This document shows positions 41,952-50,112 of a stretch of DNA of 64,000 nt, one piece after another. The notes beneath the pieces were generated by a model. That model ran no database searches, had not been told where the DNA came from, and saw nothing but the letters and a program-made list of their open reading frames with translations. The DNA lies in NCBI RefSeq assembly GCF_041020765.1, contig NZ_JBEUEJ010000018.1. One strand, written 5' to 3'. A program made the translations under genes and the position numbers. This DNA is from Kineococcus terrestris. Lineage in GTDB: Bacteria > Actinomycetota > Actinomycetes > Actinomycetales > Kineococcaceae. The first letter of the stretch is position 1. Each line of letters begins with the position of its first letter.

Positions 41952-42734
41952 GTGATCCTCGTCGTGATCCTGGGCCTGGTCATCGGGCTGTTGCTGGGCC
42001 TGCTCGGCGGAGGCGGTTCCATCCTGGCCGTACCCGCCCTGGTCTACGGCGCCGGCGTCCCGCTGGCCGCAGCAGTACCCACCTCTCTCATCGTGGTGGG
42101 CATCTCCTCGGCCACCGCCGTCCTGCCCCGGCTGCGGCAGGTGCAGTGGCGCCTGGCCGCCGTCGTCGGTGGAGTCGGTGCGGTGGCCACCTTCGCCGGC
42201 ACCGCGGTCAACCGGCTTCTGCCCGAACGCTGGGTCCTCCTCGGCTTCGCCTTGGTCATGATCGTCGCTGGGGTGCGGATGCTGCGCAGCAGCGGCCAGG
42301 ACGCCGCGGCCTCGTGCGCGCTGCCCAGCGGCGGCATCGACTGGCGGCACTGCCTGCCGCGGGCCATCGGCGCCGGAGTGAGCGTGGGCTTCCTCACCGG
42401 CCTCTTCGGCGTCGGGGGCGGCTTCCTCATCATCCCCGCACTGACCCTGCTGCTGGGGTTGTCGATGACCGCTGCGGTGCCCACCTCGCTGGTCATCGTG
42501 GTGTTCAACGCGATCTTCGGTTTCACCGCCCACGTCAGCACTGCTGACTCCGGCACCGGCATCGACTGGATCACCGCCGCCGCGTTCACCGCCGCCGCCA
42601 TCGCCGGCTCACTGACCGCAGCGCGCCTGGCTAAACGCCTTCCGGCGGCCCGCCTGCGTAAAGGCTTCGCCTACCTCGTCTTCGCCGTCGCCATCTTCGT
42701 CATCGCCCAGAACCTGCTGGGCCCAACGGCCTAA
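41952..42734 (+). CDS. TauE/SafE-family sulfite/sulfur anion exporter
   Basis: This 260-residue membrane protein starts at GTG 41952; the ribosome site is weak. About eight helices include the duplicated family motif LLGLLGGGGSILAVPALVYGAGVPL and LTGLFGVGGGFLIIPALTLLLGLS. TauE-type proteins expel sulfite or related anions. In staphylococcal cst operons a TauE homologue accompanies the persulfide dioxygenase, the same pairing as here. It would remove the sulfite made by the dioxygenase. Confidence 0.92.
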   Translation: MILVVILGLVIGLLLGLLGGGGSILAVPALVYGAGVPLAAAVPTSLIVVGISSATAVLPRLRQVQWRLAAVVGGVGAVATFAGTAVNRLLPERWVLLGFALVMIVAGVRMLRSSGQDAAASCALPSGGIDWRHCLPRAIGAGVSVGFLTGLFGVGGGFLIIPALTLLLGLSMTAAVPTSLVIVVFNAIFGFTAHVSTADSGTGIDWITAAAFTAAAIAGSLTAARLAKRLPAARLRKGFAYLVFAVAIFVIAQNLLGPTA

Positions 42735-42848
42735 CCGCCGACTCAACGGCCTGACCTTCAGCCCAGCGGCCTGGCCGGCGGCTGAAGCGTTTGACGGGTT
42801 CGCTGCCCGTTCGGGTTACCCACCACCCCACTCATCTGGAGTCTGCTC

Positions 42849-43958
42849 GTGTCCGCTTCCGCTCTGCCCGCCGCGGCGCCCCTGAGGCGCACCCGCCGTT
42901 GGAGCCGCACCGACACCCGATCCCTGACCCGGCTGCTGGGCGTGGTCGCAGCCCTGCACATCGTCGGCTGGGGTGGCCTGGCCCTGATCGTCCCCTCCGG
43001 CTACCAGGTCAGCGGACAGATCTTCGGCTGGGCGCTGGGCCTGAGCGCCTACGCCTTCGGGGTCCGCCACGCCTTCGACGCCGACCACATCGCCGTCATT
43101 GACGGTGCCACCCGCAAGCTGACCGCCGACATGACCACGGGCAGCTGCGCCGGTGACGCGAAGCGGCCTCTGGCAGTGGGGTTCTGGTTCTCCCTGGGCC
43201 ACTCCAGCGTCGTCTTCGCCATGGCCCTGCTCGTAGCTACCGGCGCCCGCTTCGCCACCACCCTGGTCAGCGAAGACTCAGCCGTCCACCACGGCCTGGG
43301 CCTGTTCGGCACCAGCGCCGCCGGGCTCTTCCTCTGGGTCATCGGCTTGATCAACCTCGCCGGCCTCCTCACCGTCCTGCGCCTGCGACGGCGGCTGCGC
43401 CGCGGGCAGGTGAGCTCCGAGCAGGCGCACGAGGCGGCTCAGGTGGGCGGGGCGATGGCTCGACTTCTGCGTCCCCTCACTACACGTATCCGCTCACCCC
43501 GCCAGACCTACGGCGTGGGGTTGCTGATGGGGCTGGGCTTCGACACCGCCACCGAGGTCGCCCTACTGGTCCTGGCCGGCACCGCGGCGATCACCCTGCC
43601 CTGGTACGCGGTGCTGATCCTGCCGGTGCTCTTCGCCGCGGGCATGAGCCTGTTCGACACCCTCGACGGGGCTGCGATGACCCTGGCCTACGACGTCGCC
43701 CACCACGACGACCTCAACCCGCTGCGGAAGCTCACCTACAACGCCGTGGTCACGGGGCTGACGGTCACCGTCGCCTTGACGATCGGCACGCTGCAGCTGG
43801 CCACCGCTGCTCATGACGGGCTGCGCATCGCCGACGGCTACACCGGGTGGCTCGCGGGTCTCGACACCACTCTAGTCGGGGTGGGCACCGTGGTCGCCTT
43901 CGCCCTCATCACCGCCACAGCACTGCTCGTTCAGCGTCCGGCCACCCGCCACGCGTGA
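42849..43958 (+). CDS. NiCoT-family nickel/cobalt transporter (HoxN/NixA-like)
   Basis: This 369-residue membrane protein starts at GTG 42849. The NiCoT signature RHAFDADHIAVID is intact (H74, D77, D79, H80), and LGHSSVVF, then LGFDTATEVALL and GMSLFDTLDGAAM, complete the set of family motifs. Eight helices are visible. It imports Ni2+ or Co2+ at the membrane. It follows TauE after 114 nt and is the last gene before the right transposon end. A link between metal uptake and sulfur detoxification is not obvious, so it may serve a host enzyme or be a separate passenger. Confidence 0.94.
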   Translation: MSASALPAAAPLRRTRRWSRTDTRSLTRLLGVVAALHIVGWGGLALIVPSGYQVSGQIFGWALGLSAYAFGVRHAFDADHIAVIDGATRKLTADMTTGSCAGDAKRPLAVGFWFSLGHSSVVFAMALLVATGARFATTLVSEDSAVHHGLGLFGTSAAGLFLWVIGLINLAGLLTVLRLRRRLRRGQVSSEQAHEAAQVGGAMARLLRPLTTRIRSPRQTYGVGLLMGLGFDTATEVALLVLAGTAAITLPWYAVLILPVLFAAGMSLFDTLDGAAMTLAYDVAHHDDLNPLRKLTYNAVVTGLTVTVALTIGTLQLATAAHDGLRIADGYTGWLAGLDTTLVGVGTVVAFALITATALLVQRPATRHA

Positions 43959-44050
43959 ACCGGTTCGCGGCGACGCCTCGGGCGGTAGGTAGCTAACGAC
44001 GGCCCACCCGCCGCGGCGGCCACCGGACCGGAAGCGCTCCTCAGGTGCAC

Positions 44051-44076
44051 CTCCCCACCCTTAGATCCGAAGAGCC
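44051..44076 (-). repeat. Right terminal inverted repeat of the ISL3-type transposon
   Basis: The complement matches the left repeat at 23 of 26 bases, with the first 14 identical. TTCAAAAC follows immediately at 44077-44084, matching 37271-37278. The 93-nt stretch between the NiCoT stop and this end shows no gene. Confidence 0.93.
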
Positions 44077-44197
44077 TTCAAAACGGGGTCAAGCGATCCG
44101 CCGAGTCCACTCAGTGAGCCTTTGTCGATAGCATCATGAGGCGGCCACTACGGCCGGGGCTCGAAGGCGCTGGGGTGAGCAGGGTCGGGATGAAGCG

Positions 44198-44515
44198 ATG
44201 GAGGCGACCCAGCCCTGTTCGCCGTCACCGATTGGACTCCACAGGACCTTCTATTGTGCCAGCCGCGACGCCTCGGGCGCCTTGGCCCAAACTATCGCCG
44301 GCCTACTGTTCGCCCACCGCGCTTGGATCGGCACCCCACCGAGGCCGCCGCGTCCTGGGCTGCTTCGCCTAGGCGGTCCTGCTGCTGCGATTGATGCGTC
44401 AACGTACCGGGTCGCTGACCTGGCCCGCGACAACGGCGTCAACCTTAAGACCCACTACCGGTACCTGCACCAGGCCTTGAACGTTCGGGCCGCCCAAGCA
44501 ATGCACTTGTCCTAA
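44198..44515 (+). pseudogene. Remnant of an IS transposase N-terminus
   Basis: The last ~35 codons of this frame read ADLARDNGVNLKTHYRYLHQALNVRAAQA, which resembles the helix-turn-helix of IS5-type actinobacterial transposases (typically ...TAYRYLHEGIDVLA-QAP). Nothing like the catalytic core follows; the frame stops. It is a short decayed fragment beside the transposon insertion, in DNA that otherwise holds no convincing gene up to 44961. Confidence 0.35.
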
Positions 44516-44961
44516 GCCGTCGCCGAGGCAGTCAGCGACCACACTCAGCGCCTGCTCCTCGGTAGCACTCTCGTCGGCAACAATTGTGGTCATAGCCGGA
44601 CCGGCCAGCGTGACCGCTGGCACTCCAGGAGAGATCGCCTCCATGGCGGTCTGGCGTAGGTCGTCACCGATATCGACGGCCGACCGTTGTGGGTTTGACC
44701 AATCAAGTCCCGGCCGCACCCATTAGCTGACCGCAACCCGGCTCCGCGCCCTACCGCTGCCGCACGTCGCCGCCCATGATGCTGTCCCACTGGCCGACGA
44801 CGTGTATGCCGGCGCTGGAGCCAGCAGCCGCGTCTCAATCCGTCGCGCCGCCGGCGGGTACGTTCTCGGTCCGGCCGCGCCGTGCATAACTATTGCGCCA
44901 ACGTCGAACGTGCCCTCGTCGACCACGGCTTCGCCCACCTCTAAACCCATTAGCGAGCCCT
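44516..44961. other. No convincing gene
   Basis: Short frames exist on both strands but none has a ribosome site, family motif or consistent codon bias. It looks like eroded insertion-sequence or plasmid DNA to the left of the GIY-YIG gene. Confidence 0.5.
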
Positions 44962-45936
44962 ATGCCACGTCAGCCCATGCCCGTGGCGCATCAGAAGCCG
45001 CTGCTCGGCCGTGTCCGCATCGTTGATGCCAAGATCGAAGACACCCTTGGTGAAGGCGTCGGTCTTGTCGCCTCCGAGCTTGAGCAGTTGCAGGAGCACT
45101 TCGTCGCGTTTCATGACCATGGCTTAGCTGTTCATCACGAACCACGCGTGGATCGTCCGAAGGGAGTTGCGCATGCCCTGCGGTACTTAGATGCTTGCTC
45201 CGTGCTCTTGAACACTGTGGTCGTGGACGTCTACGCCTCCGATGAGCGTTTTGAGCTGCATACTGCCCTTGATGACCTCACTAGCGCCAACGACTTTTCG
45301 CCGAACGGCGTCTACTGTTTTTGGGATCCCGCGACACGAGAGGTTCTTTACGTCGGACTCAGCGTAAACCTGGCCGCTCGTTTTAAGCAACACAACAGTC
45401 GATCCCGCAAGAAATCGTCGGGGTGTAAGCGCAAACAGATTAACGAGTGGTTCGACATACATGACCACCTCGGTTACAGCGTCGTCCTGCAGTCTGCTAT
45501 TGGCACGGGAGGCGAGGCGGTGGGTGCGATGGGACTGGGCGAGGGGCAGCTCATAGAAGCACATCGCCTGGCTCGCGGGAATAAACCCAAGTGGAACGCC
45601 ATGAATGGCTCCACACGCGGCGCGGCGGAGGCTACCGCTCAGACCCGAGGCTGGTTCGACCTGTTGACTAGCGTCGAGCCAAGTCTCCAAGTTGCCCGGC
45701 GCACAATTCGCCAACTCTCCAGAGACGATGTTGCGTTCATGCACGAGGTCAACCTCTGGTCCGCTCGCATGACAGCCAGTCTAAACAACATTGTCGATGG
45801 AGTGGACAGCCAGGCGATTGTGCACGCGGTGCGGGCATTTGACCGACTAAGCCTAGTCGGTCAGAACGGGCACGACCAGTTGCTTTCTAGTGGCTATCTA
45901 CTGGAGCCTCAACCCTTCCTCAACGAAAAGCGCTGA
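44962..45936 (+). CDS. GIY-YIG nuclease domain protein
   Basis: This 324-residue protein probably starts at ATG 44962 (ATG 44977 is an alternative). A unique N-terminal ~110 residues precede a GIY-YIG domain: NGVYCFWDPATREVLYVGLS (G116-V-Y118 and Y130-V-G132), NLAARFKQHN with the catalytic-type Arg, and EGQLIEAHRLARGNKPKWNAMNGS supplying the metal-binding Glu. A helical C-terminal part follows. Codon use is clearly less GC-biased than the chromosome. It sits just upstream of the zinc-finger/nuclease operon. GIY-YIG proteins in such places serve as homing, restriction or defence nucleases. Confidence 0.8.
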   Translation: MPRQPMPVAHQKPLLGRVRIVDAKIEDTLGEGVGLVASELEQLQEHFVAFHDHGLAVHHEPRVDRPKGVAHALRYLDACSVLLNTVVVDVYASDERFELHTALDDLTSANDFSPNGVYCFWDPATREVLYVGLSVNLAARFKQHNSRSRKKSSGCKRKQINEWFDIHDHLGYSVVLQSAIGTGGEAVGAMGLGEGQLIEAHRLARGNKPKWNAMNGSTRGAAEATAQTRGWFDLLTSVEPSLQVARRTIRQLSRDDVAFMHEVNLWSARMTASLNNIVDGVDSQAIVHAVRAFDRLSLVGQNGHDQLLSSGYLLEPQPFLNEKR

Positions 45937-45970
45937 TCGATCGCTGTCATCGCTATAGTCGATAATTGTT

Positions 45971-46315
45971 ATGGCAAAGACGCCTGAGCCAGATCCGCAA
46001 CGGTACGACTACGTCAAGGGTGACGGCACTCAGTGCAAGCGGACTCAGGGTTGGAGCACGGACCACAACGTCGGCCTCCGCAAGACCTACGGCGCCAACT
46101 CCCCCACGCGCCGGAAAGCTGCGGCTCATCGCACCATCGCCTCCATAGCCACCGAGGCCAACCCGTACGAGGTCCTGCTTAAGACCATGCGGCTCTCCAT
46201 CCGGACCGCTCGCCCAGCGCAGCACACCTTGGCCGGTGGTATGTGCAACAGGACAACCGCAGCCGCCTCAGCGGCAATAGCAGTCGCTGCGCGCCGCACG
46301 CCAAGGGACTCGTGA
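45971..46315 (+). CDS. Small protein with eroded CxxxG...CKLHGG-type zinc finger
   Basis: This 114-residue protein starts at ATG 45971. The phrase DGTQCKRTQGWSTDHNVG is the first half of a phage-type zinc ribbon (G-x-x-C-K-R-T-x-G-W-x-T-D-H). The second half, usually CKLHGGxSPT, reads RKTYGANSPT, so the second metal ligands Cys and His are replaced by Arg and Tyr. The C-terminal part is Ala/Arg-rich. It begins a three-gene run: its stop overlaps the next GTG. It may be a regulator or a decayed phage gene. Confidence 0.55.
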   Translation: MAKTPEPDPQRYDYVKGDGTQCKRTQGWSTDHNVGLRKTYGANSPTRRKAAAHRTIASIATEANPYEVLLKTMRLSIRTARPAQHTLAGGMCNRTTAAASAAIAVAARRTPRDS

Positions 46316-46587
46316 CCGGGGTGTCTGGCCTAGGCGGCAAGATGCTTGCCGTGCTTGGACTCGACCTGACTCCTGCTGCGCCCGGTGACGGTGTGCGGCC
46401 TGGTGAGCTGCTCGACGAGCTGCCTACCGCCCGGCCCACTGACCAGCTCACCGCCGCCCCCGTCGCGGTGGCCATCTGCACATATGGCACCCTCCCGCCG
46501 GAGAATTGCGCCGCGCTGCCTGACGCGGCCACCTTGACCGCTGCCATCACACCCCGGGCGGCCCGACCGGCGCGGCCGGCGGAGTGA
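46312..46587 (+). CDS. Hypothetical 91-residue protein coupled to the preceding gene
   Basis: It starts at GTG 46312 in a GTGA overlap with the zinc-finger-like gene and ends six bases before the nuclease ATG. It reads GVSGLGGKMLAVLGLDLTPA, then GELLDELPTARPTDQLTA and an Ala/Pro-rich C-terminus. No domain is recognised. Tight spacing on both sides supports a three-gene operon. Confidence 0.5.
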   Translation: MTGVSGLGGKMLAVLGLDLTPAAPGDGVRPGELLDELPTARPTDQLTAAPVAVAICTYGTLPPENCAALPDAATLTAAITPRAARPARPAE

Positions 46588-46593
46588 GTCCCC

Positions 46594-48135
46594 ATGGCCC
46601 AGGGCATCTTCCGCACCTTCCAGAAGGAGAGCAACGCTCTCTCCTCCTACCTGCGGCAACGCTTCCTAGCCACGGCCGAGCGAGACGTTGAGCGCCTGCC
46701 GTTGGAGGAGCTGAGCGACCCGACCGCGTTGGCGCACCGCCTCGCCGAGCAGTACCGGGTCCAGCCCCCAGAGCTGCTCGGACGTGAGCCCGCGCGCGAT
46801 GGTGACGACGGCGAGCCTCGCCCTACCGACAACGCAGCTGTGCGCCTACAGACCACCCGCTTCTACGTCGCTATCCAGCTCAGCGGTGACGTGGAGCTGC
46901 TGCAGTGGTGGCCCGACACCATGGGCGCGGACCTGCCACCGGTTGATCATGAGTTGGGCGAGTGGGTCTCCCCTACCCGTGGCACGCCCTTCGACGCCGC
47001 CGAGGCACGGCGACGTCACCGGGCTCTGCTGGCGCAGGACCTGTGGACCATCGCGCAGCGCAGCGACCCCGGCCCGTGGGCGCTGTACACCTTCGTCGAC
47101 CTCACCGACGACGAGCTTGACGCGCTAGAGATAGGTGGGCGGGATCTCAGCGCCGAGGTCGAGGAGTCCATCATGGTGATCGAGCCGATCGTTGAGGCCA
47201 TCGCCGCGCAGACCCGCGACTTCTTCGACACCGACATGCCCAGGCATCTGCAGCGGCTTATCGAAGCCCGGCGCCGGCGCCTGCAGGGCCGGCGTCGGGC
47301 GGTGCGCAGCCTGACCTGGCCAGTGGGATGGAAGTACGACACCCCCACCTTGACCGCGGTCGCTGACTCACCGACCCCCAGCACCCGGCCGGTCACTCCG
47401 GCGGGCACCCCAGCGGCCACCCAGACGGGCACCCCCCGCGCTGTTTCTGAGGAACACCTCAGGCAGCTTTCCGAGCAAGAACCCGACCGGGAGAACGCAG
47501 CACAGATTTTGCTCCACGATTCCGCCTGGATTCGGGATCCAGCGGCCCATGACGTCACCCTAGGACCGCCGACCCGGCTGGCCGACGCTTCCTTCACCGA
47601 CTTGCTGCGTACAATTCGGGTGTGGGCTGATGCCGTGCAACGCCACCCCACCGCCTATGTGCAACTGGCCGAAGAACGCATCAGCGACCTACTGGCCGCC
47701 ACCCTCAACGCCGCCCTCCCCGGAGCCCAACGCGAGGTCTACAGTCGCAGCGGCAAGACCGACCTGTACGTGCGAGCAGATGTCCTGGCCACCGGAGCCG
47801 CCCCTGCGAAAGTGTTCATCTGCGAGTGCAAGCGCTGGAGCGGGCCAGGTGACGTCAACAGCGATCTCGACCAACTACTGGGTTACCTCGACGGCACTGA
47901 CACCGCCGCCGTCCTGCTGTACATCATCGACCGCGCCAACCCCACACGTGCGCACCGCACCGTCGTCACCAAGTTGCGTGCACGCCCGGAGTACCGCAGC
48001 GAGGAGGACCCGATCGTGGCCGGCTGGCCGCTGCTGCGTCTGCACACCCGCACCGGGCAGGTGCGCCTCTGCCTGGTTTTCCTCGACCTGCCGGCGACCC
48101 GTTCCGCCGCAGACCGCCACGCCAGGCGCCTCTAG
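46594..48135 (+). CDS. PD-(D/E)XK nuclease with large N-terminal domain
   Basis: This 513-residue protein starts at ATG 46594. The N-terminal ~250 residues (VERLPLEELSDP, RFYVAIQLSGDVELLQWWPDTMG) are unassigned and followed by a Thr/Pro-rich linker (~260-285). The C-terminal ~170 residues carry a Mrr-like nuclease core: GKTDLYVRAD with D390 and VFICECKRWSG with E411-x-K413, then DLDQLLGYLDG, which places a Gln in the usual helix. Such enzymes cleave DNA in restriction or defence systems. The paired helper genes upstream suggest a multi-gene system that I cannot name. Confidence 0.75.
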   Translation: MAQGIFRTFQKESNALSSYLRQRFLATAERDVERLPLEELSDPTALAHRLAEQYRVQPPELLGREPARDGDDGEPRPTDNAAVRLQTTRFYVAIQLSGDVELLQWWPDTMGADLPPVDHELGEWVSPTRGTPFDAAEARRRHRALLAQDLWTIAQRSDPGPWALYTFVDLTDDELDALEIGGRDLSAEVEESIMVIEPIVEAIAAQTRDFFDTDMPRHLQRLIEARRRRLQGRRRAVRSLTWPVGWKYDTPTLTAVADSPTPSTRPVTPAGTPAATQTGTPRAVSEEHLRQLSEQEPDRENAAQILLHDSAWIRDPAAHDVTLGPPTRLADASFTDLLRTIRVWADAVQRHPTAYVQLAEERISDLLAATLNAALPGAQREVYSRSGKTDLYVRADVLATGAAPAKVFICECKRWSGPGDVNSDLDQLLGYLDGTDTAAVLLYIIDRANPTRAHRTVVTKLRARPEYRSEEDPIVAGWPLLRLHTRTGQVRLCLVFLDLPATRSAADRHARRL

Positions 48136-48253
48136 GGTGATATGACCCCTGACGTTGGATGCTTGGATCGCCAACCTCACCACCGCCACCTGAGACTGGC
48201 GGCACCGCTTTACTCCGTTCAGGACGGCACTGGCTCACGACCAGGTCGAGCGC

Positions 48254-48706
48254 TCAGTCAACACCCATCCTCAGCTGCTGGCAGCGATCGATCGCTGACT
48301 GCATGGCGGGAATGGCGTCGCTGAGGAGCTGTGGGCCGTCGCCCTGAAGTAAGCCACCATGGGTACGCGCGACGATTGGCTCGTGCAGCACCATCTGCAC
48401 CGGCGTGGCCTGAAGAACCTCAGCACAGCGACCCTTCAGCTCTCGATCCCCAACTCGACTCTGCTGCTCGCTTAGATGCGCCGCAGCGTCGCGGAACCTC
48501 TTGAGGGCTCGCTCGCCGTCGGTGCCGAGCATGGGGCTACCGATGGCTCCGGCCTCCTCGCGCATCTGCGACAGGGCTCGGTAGATGCTCTCGGTCGCCC
48601 GCGACTTGGTCCGTCTCCTCCACTCCGCAATGGCGATGCCAGTTCCTACCGCAGCGGCTACAGCAGCGATGATGCTGGCCACTAGCACGATCACGTCCAT
48701 GTCCAC
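48254..48706 (-). CDS. Hypothetical protein with one transmembrane helix
   Basis: This 150-residue protein may start at ATG 48706. One N-terminal helix (VIVLVASIIAAVAAAVGTGIAI) anchors a cytoplasmic, charged helical domain (EWRRRTKSRATESIYRALSQMREEAG). No family is recognised and no strong ribosome site is seen. It is convergent with the nuclease operon, 118 nt away. Confidence 0.5.
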   Translation of the reverse strand: MDMDVIVLVASIIAAVAAAVGTGIAIAEWRRRTKSRATESIYRALSQMREEAGAIGSPMLGTDGERALKRFRDAAAHLSEQQSRVGDRELKGRCAEVLQATPVQMVLHEPIVARTHGGLLQGDGPQLLSDAIPAMQSAIDRCQQLRMGVD

Positions 48707-48890
48707 ACACTGCCACCGAGACGGACTTGGAGTGGTCAGCCCGGCGGCAGCCCCGGCGCGTTGACCAACTGGTGGACGCAGAGAGTCGGCCCACGTTGGA
48801 TCAGGCTCGGCGCCCCCCGTGTGCGCTACTTCCAGGCTGACCTGAACGCTCGGATCCTCCAGGAGGCGTCAGCGGCGTAGCGTGCTCAGC

Positions 48891-49292
48891 GTGAGAGCGA
48901 GGTCACGATGGGTCGCGCCGGTAGCCGCTGCGTTGATCTTGACAGGCTGTGGCGGTGGCTTCGATGAAGAGGACTACACCAGCTGGCCTCCTGCCGAACC
49001 GGTCGAGACGTCGGCCGACTCGCTGACCAGTTGAAAGTGGGAGACGCCTGACCCCGATCCTGACGCCTACCTGAACGTGGTCCGCGCCAACACGGACCTG
49101 TCCCAGCTGGACTCGAAGGCACTGCTCGACTCCGGCGACGCGGCTTGCCTGCACCTTGAAGATGGGTCCACCGAGACTGAGGTCGTCGATGCCATGCATG
49201 TGCTGATGGGCGAGACGCAGACGGACCGAGTGACCGCGGCGATGATCGTCTCCAGCGCGGTGCGCTTCCTGTGTCCCGGCTTCTCCAGCTGA
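48891..49292 (+). pseudogene. DUF732-like lipoprotein interrupted by an in-frame TGA
   Basis: From GTG 48891 the frame encodes a lipoprotein leader (WVAPVAAALILTGCGGG, lipobox LTGC with Cys20) and about 27 mature residues. It then meets TGA at 49032-49034. The same frame continues without other stops to 49292 and encodes a DUF732-type domain (YLNVVRANTDLSQLDSKALL, GDAACLHLEDG, IVSSAVRFLCPG). One base change would restore a 133-residue protein. It is a pseudogene, or a sequencing error in this contig. GTG 49077 could restart translation but would lack the export signal. Confidence 0.75.
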
Positions 49293-49311
49293 GGTGACCT
49301 CACCACAGGTC

Positions 49312-49482
49312 TCAGCCCGGCGGCAGCAGGAGCGGCACGGCGATGTGGTCAACGTGGACCGCGTCGTGCAGCCACTGGACAGGACGACCCGACGTGCCTC
49401 CGACCGGGGTCAGAATCTGACCGCACACGGCGCAGCAGTGCGGCCAGTCGTCAAGGTTGCCGCTCACAGGGCCGTCGTCCAC
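49312..49482 (-). CDS. Possible small zinc-knuckle protein (56 residues)
   Basis: A minus-strand frame from GTG 49482 reads DDWPHCCAVCGQILTPVGG and then VQWLHDAVHVDHIAVPLLLPPG. It contains C16, C17 and C20 as a single CxxC knuckle plus downstream histidines. The codon positions look coding, and the opposite-strand frames do not. It could be a fragment of a longer decayed gene. No family is recognised. Confidence 0.35.
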   Translation of the reverse strand: MDDGPVSGNLDDWPHCCAVCGQILTPVGGTSGRPVQWLHDAVHVDHIAVPLLLPPG

Positions 49483-50112
49483 CGTCGCACTGCGCTCTCA
49501 CGCTCCAACCGAGCGATCGACGCCACCCAGCAGCTGACTCCTGCCCGGCTACGGTCTTCGTCCTGCTGCGGTCGCCCAGTCCGAGCCCACCCAACTGGTA
49601 GCGCCTCGCGATCAACCTGCGCCCAGCTCACCTGGTTCTGCGCAACCTCGGGCACACGGACGACCAAGCGACCGTGACGGTGCGGCAGATGCTGATCGGG
49701 CTCCACGTGCCAAGTCAGTCCGAGCTGCTGGAGGGTGACGGCCACACATCGAAGTCGGCACTCACCGCCACCGCCTTGAGCGCTCCAACCTGCCCGGGTT
49801 AAGCGTCGCCGCCGGTTAGGAGAACGCGGTCACTCACTGAGGCTTTGTCAGCAGCAACCGACCGCTCCTGACAAGGTTTCAATCGGCACACCCACGTCCG
49901 TAAATCATAGTTTCCTGCAGCTGCACTGGGATAAGACTGTCTCGGCCGCCTCGTCAAACGGCTTAGTGTTCACTCTAGGCCGCTAGACGTGAGCATCGCG
50001 AGACTCGGCGCGTTCTTCTACCCATTATCGGAGCCGAGGGACCTAGGCAATTTATTATCGCGAAGATGGATGACGTATCCGCCGACAACAGCGACTTAGA
50101 CGTCATCCCTAA
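49483..50112. other. Gene-poor stretch with decayed coding remnants
   Basis: No intact gene is evident. A plus-strand fragment around 49600-49802 (RLAINLRPAHLVLRNLGHTDD and a following VRQMLIGLHVPSQSELLEG) looks formerly coding but has an adjacent TAG and no start. A 7-bp inverted repeat (TTGTCAG/CTGACAA) lies at 49845-49874. The rest has lower GC than its surroundings and shows nothing recognisable. Confidence 0.5.

Larger units (their letters stand above)
37279..44076. mobile_element. 6,798-bp ISL3-family transposon carrying a sulfur-metabolism and NiCoT cassette
   Basis: Both ends are defined. A 26-bp terminal inverted repeat at 37279-37304 matches the complement of 44051-44076 at 23 of 26 positions, including the first 14 (GGCTCTTCGGATCT, an ISL3-like terminus). 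Immediately outside lies the same 8-bp sequence TTCAAAAC, at 37271-37278 and 44077-44084, the target duplication length known for ISL3. One transposase (minus strand) ends two bases inside the left repeat. Six passenger genes, all on the plus strand, fill the rest. There is no second transposase or internal ISL3 end, so it moves as one unit rather than as a composite of two IS copies. Confidence 0.93.

Noticed and set aside
42735..42848. Nickel/cobalt or cobalamin riboswitch before the NiCoT gene
   Set aside because: The 114-nt gap is too short and lacks any recognisable riboswitch core or conserved helices.
44399..44838. Two minus-strand frames (about 106 and 82 codons) in the decayed region
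   Set aside because: No ribosome site, no recognised motif, and the region carries an insertion-sequence remnant on the other strand.
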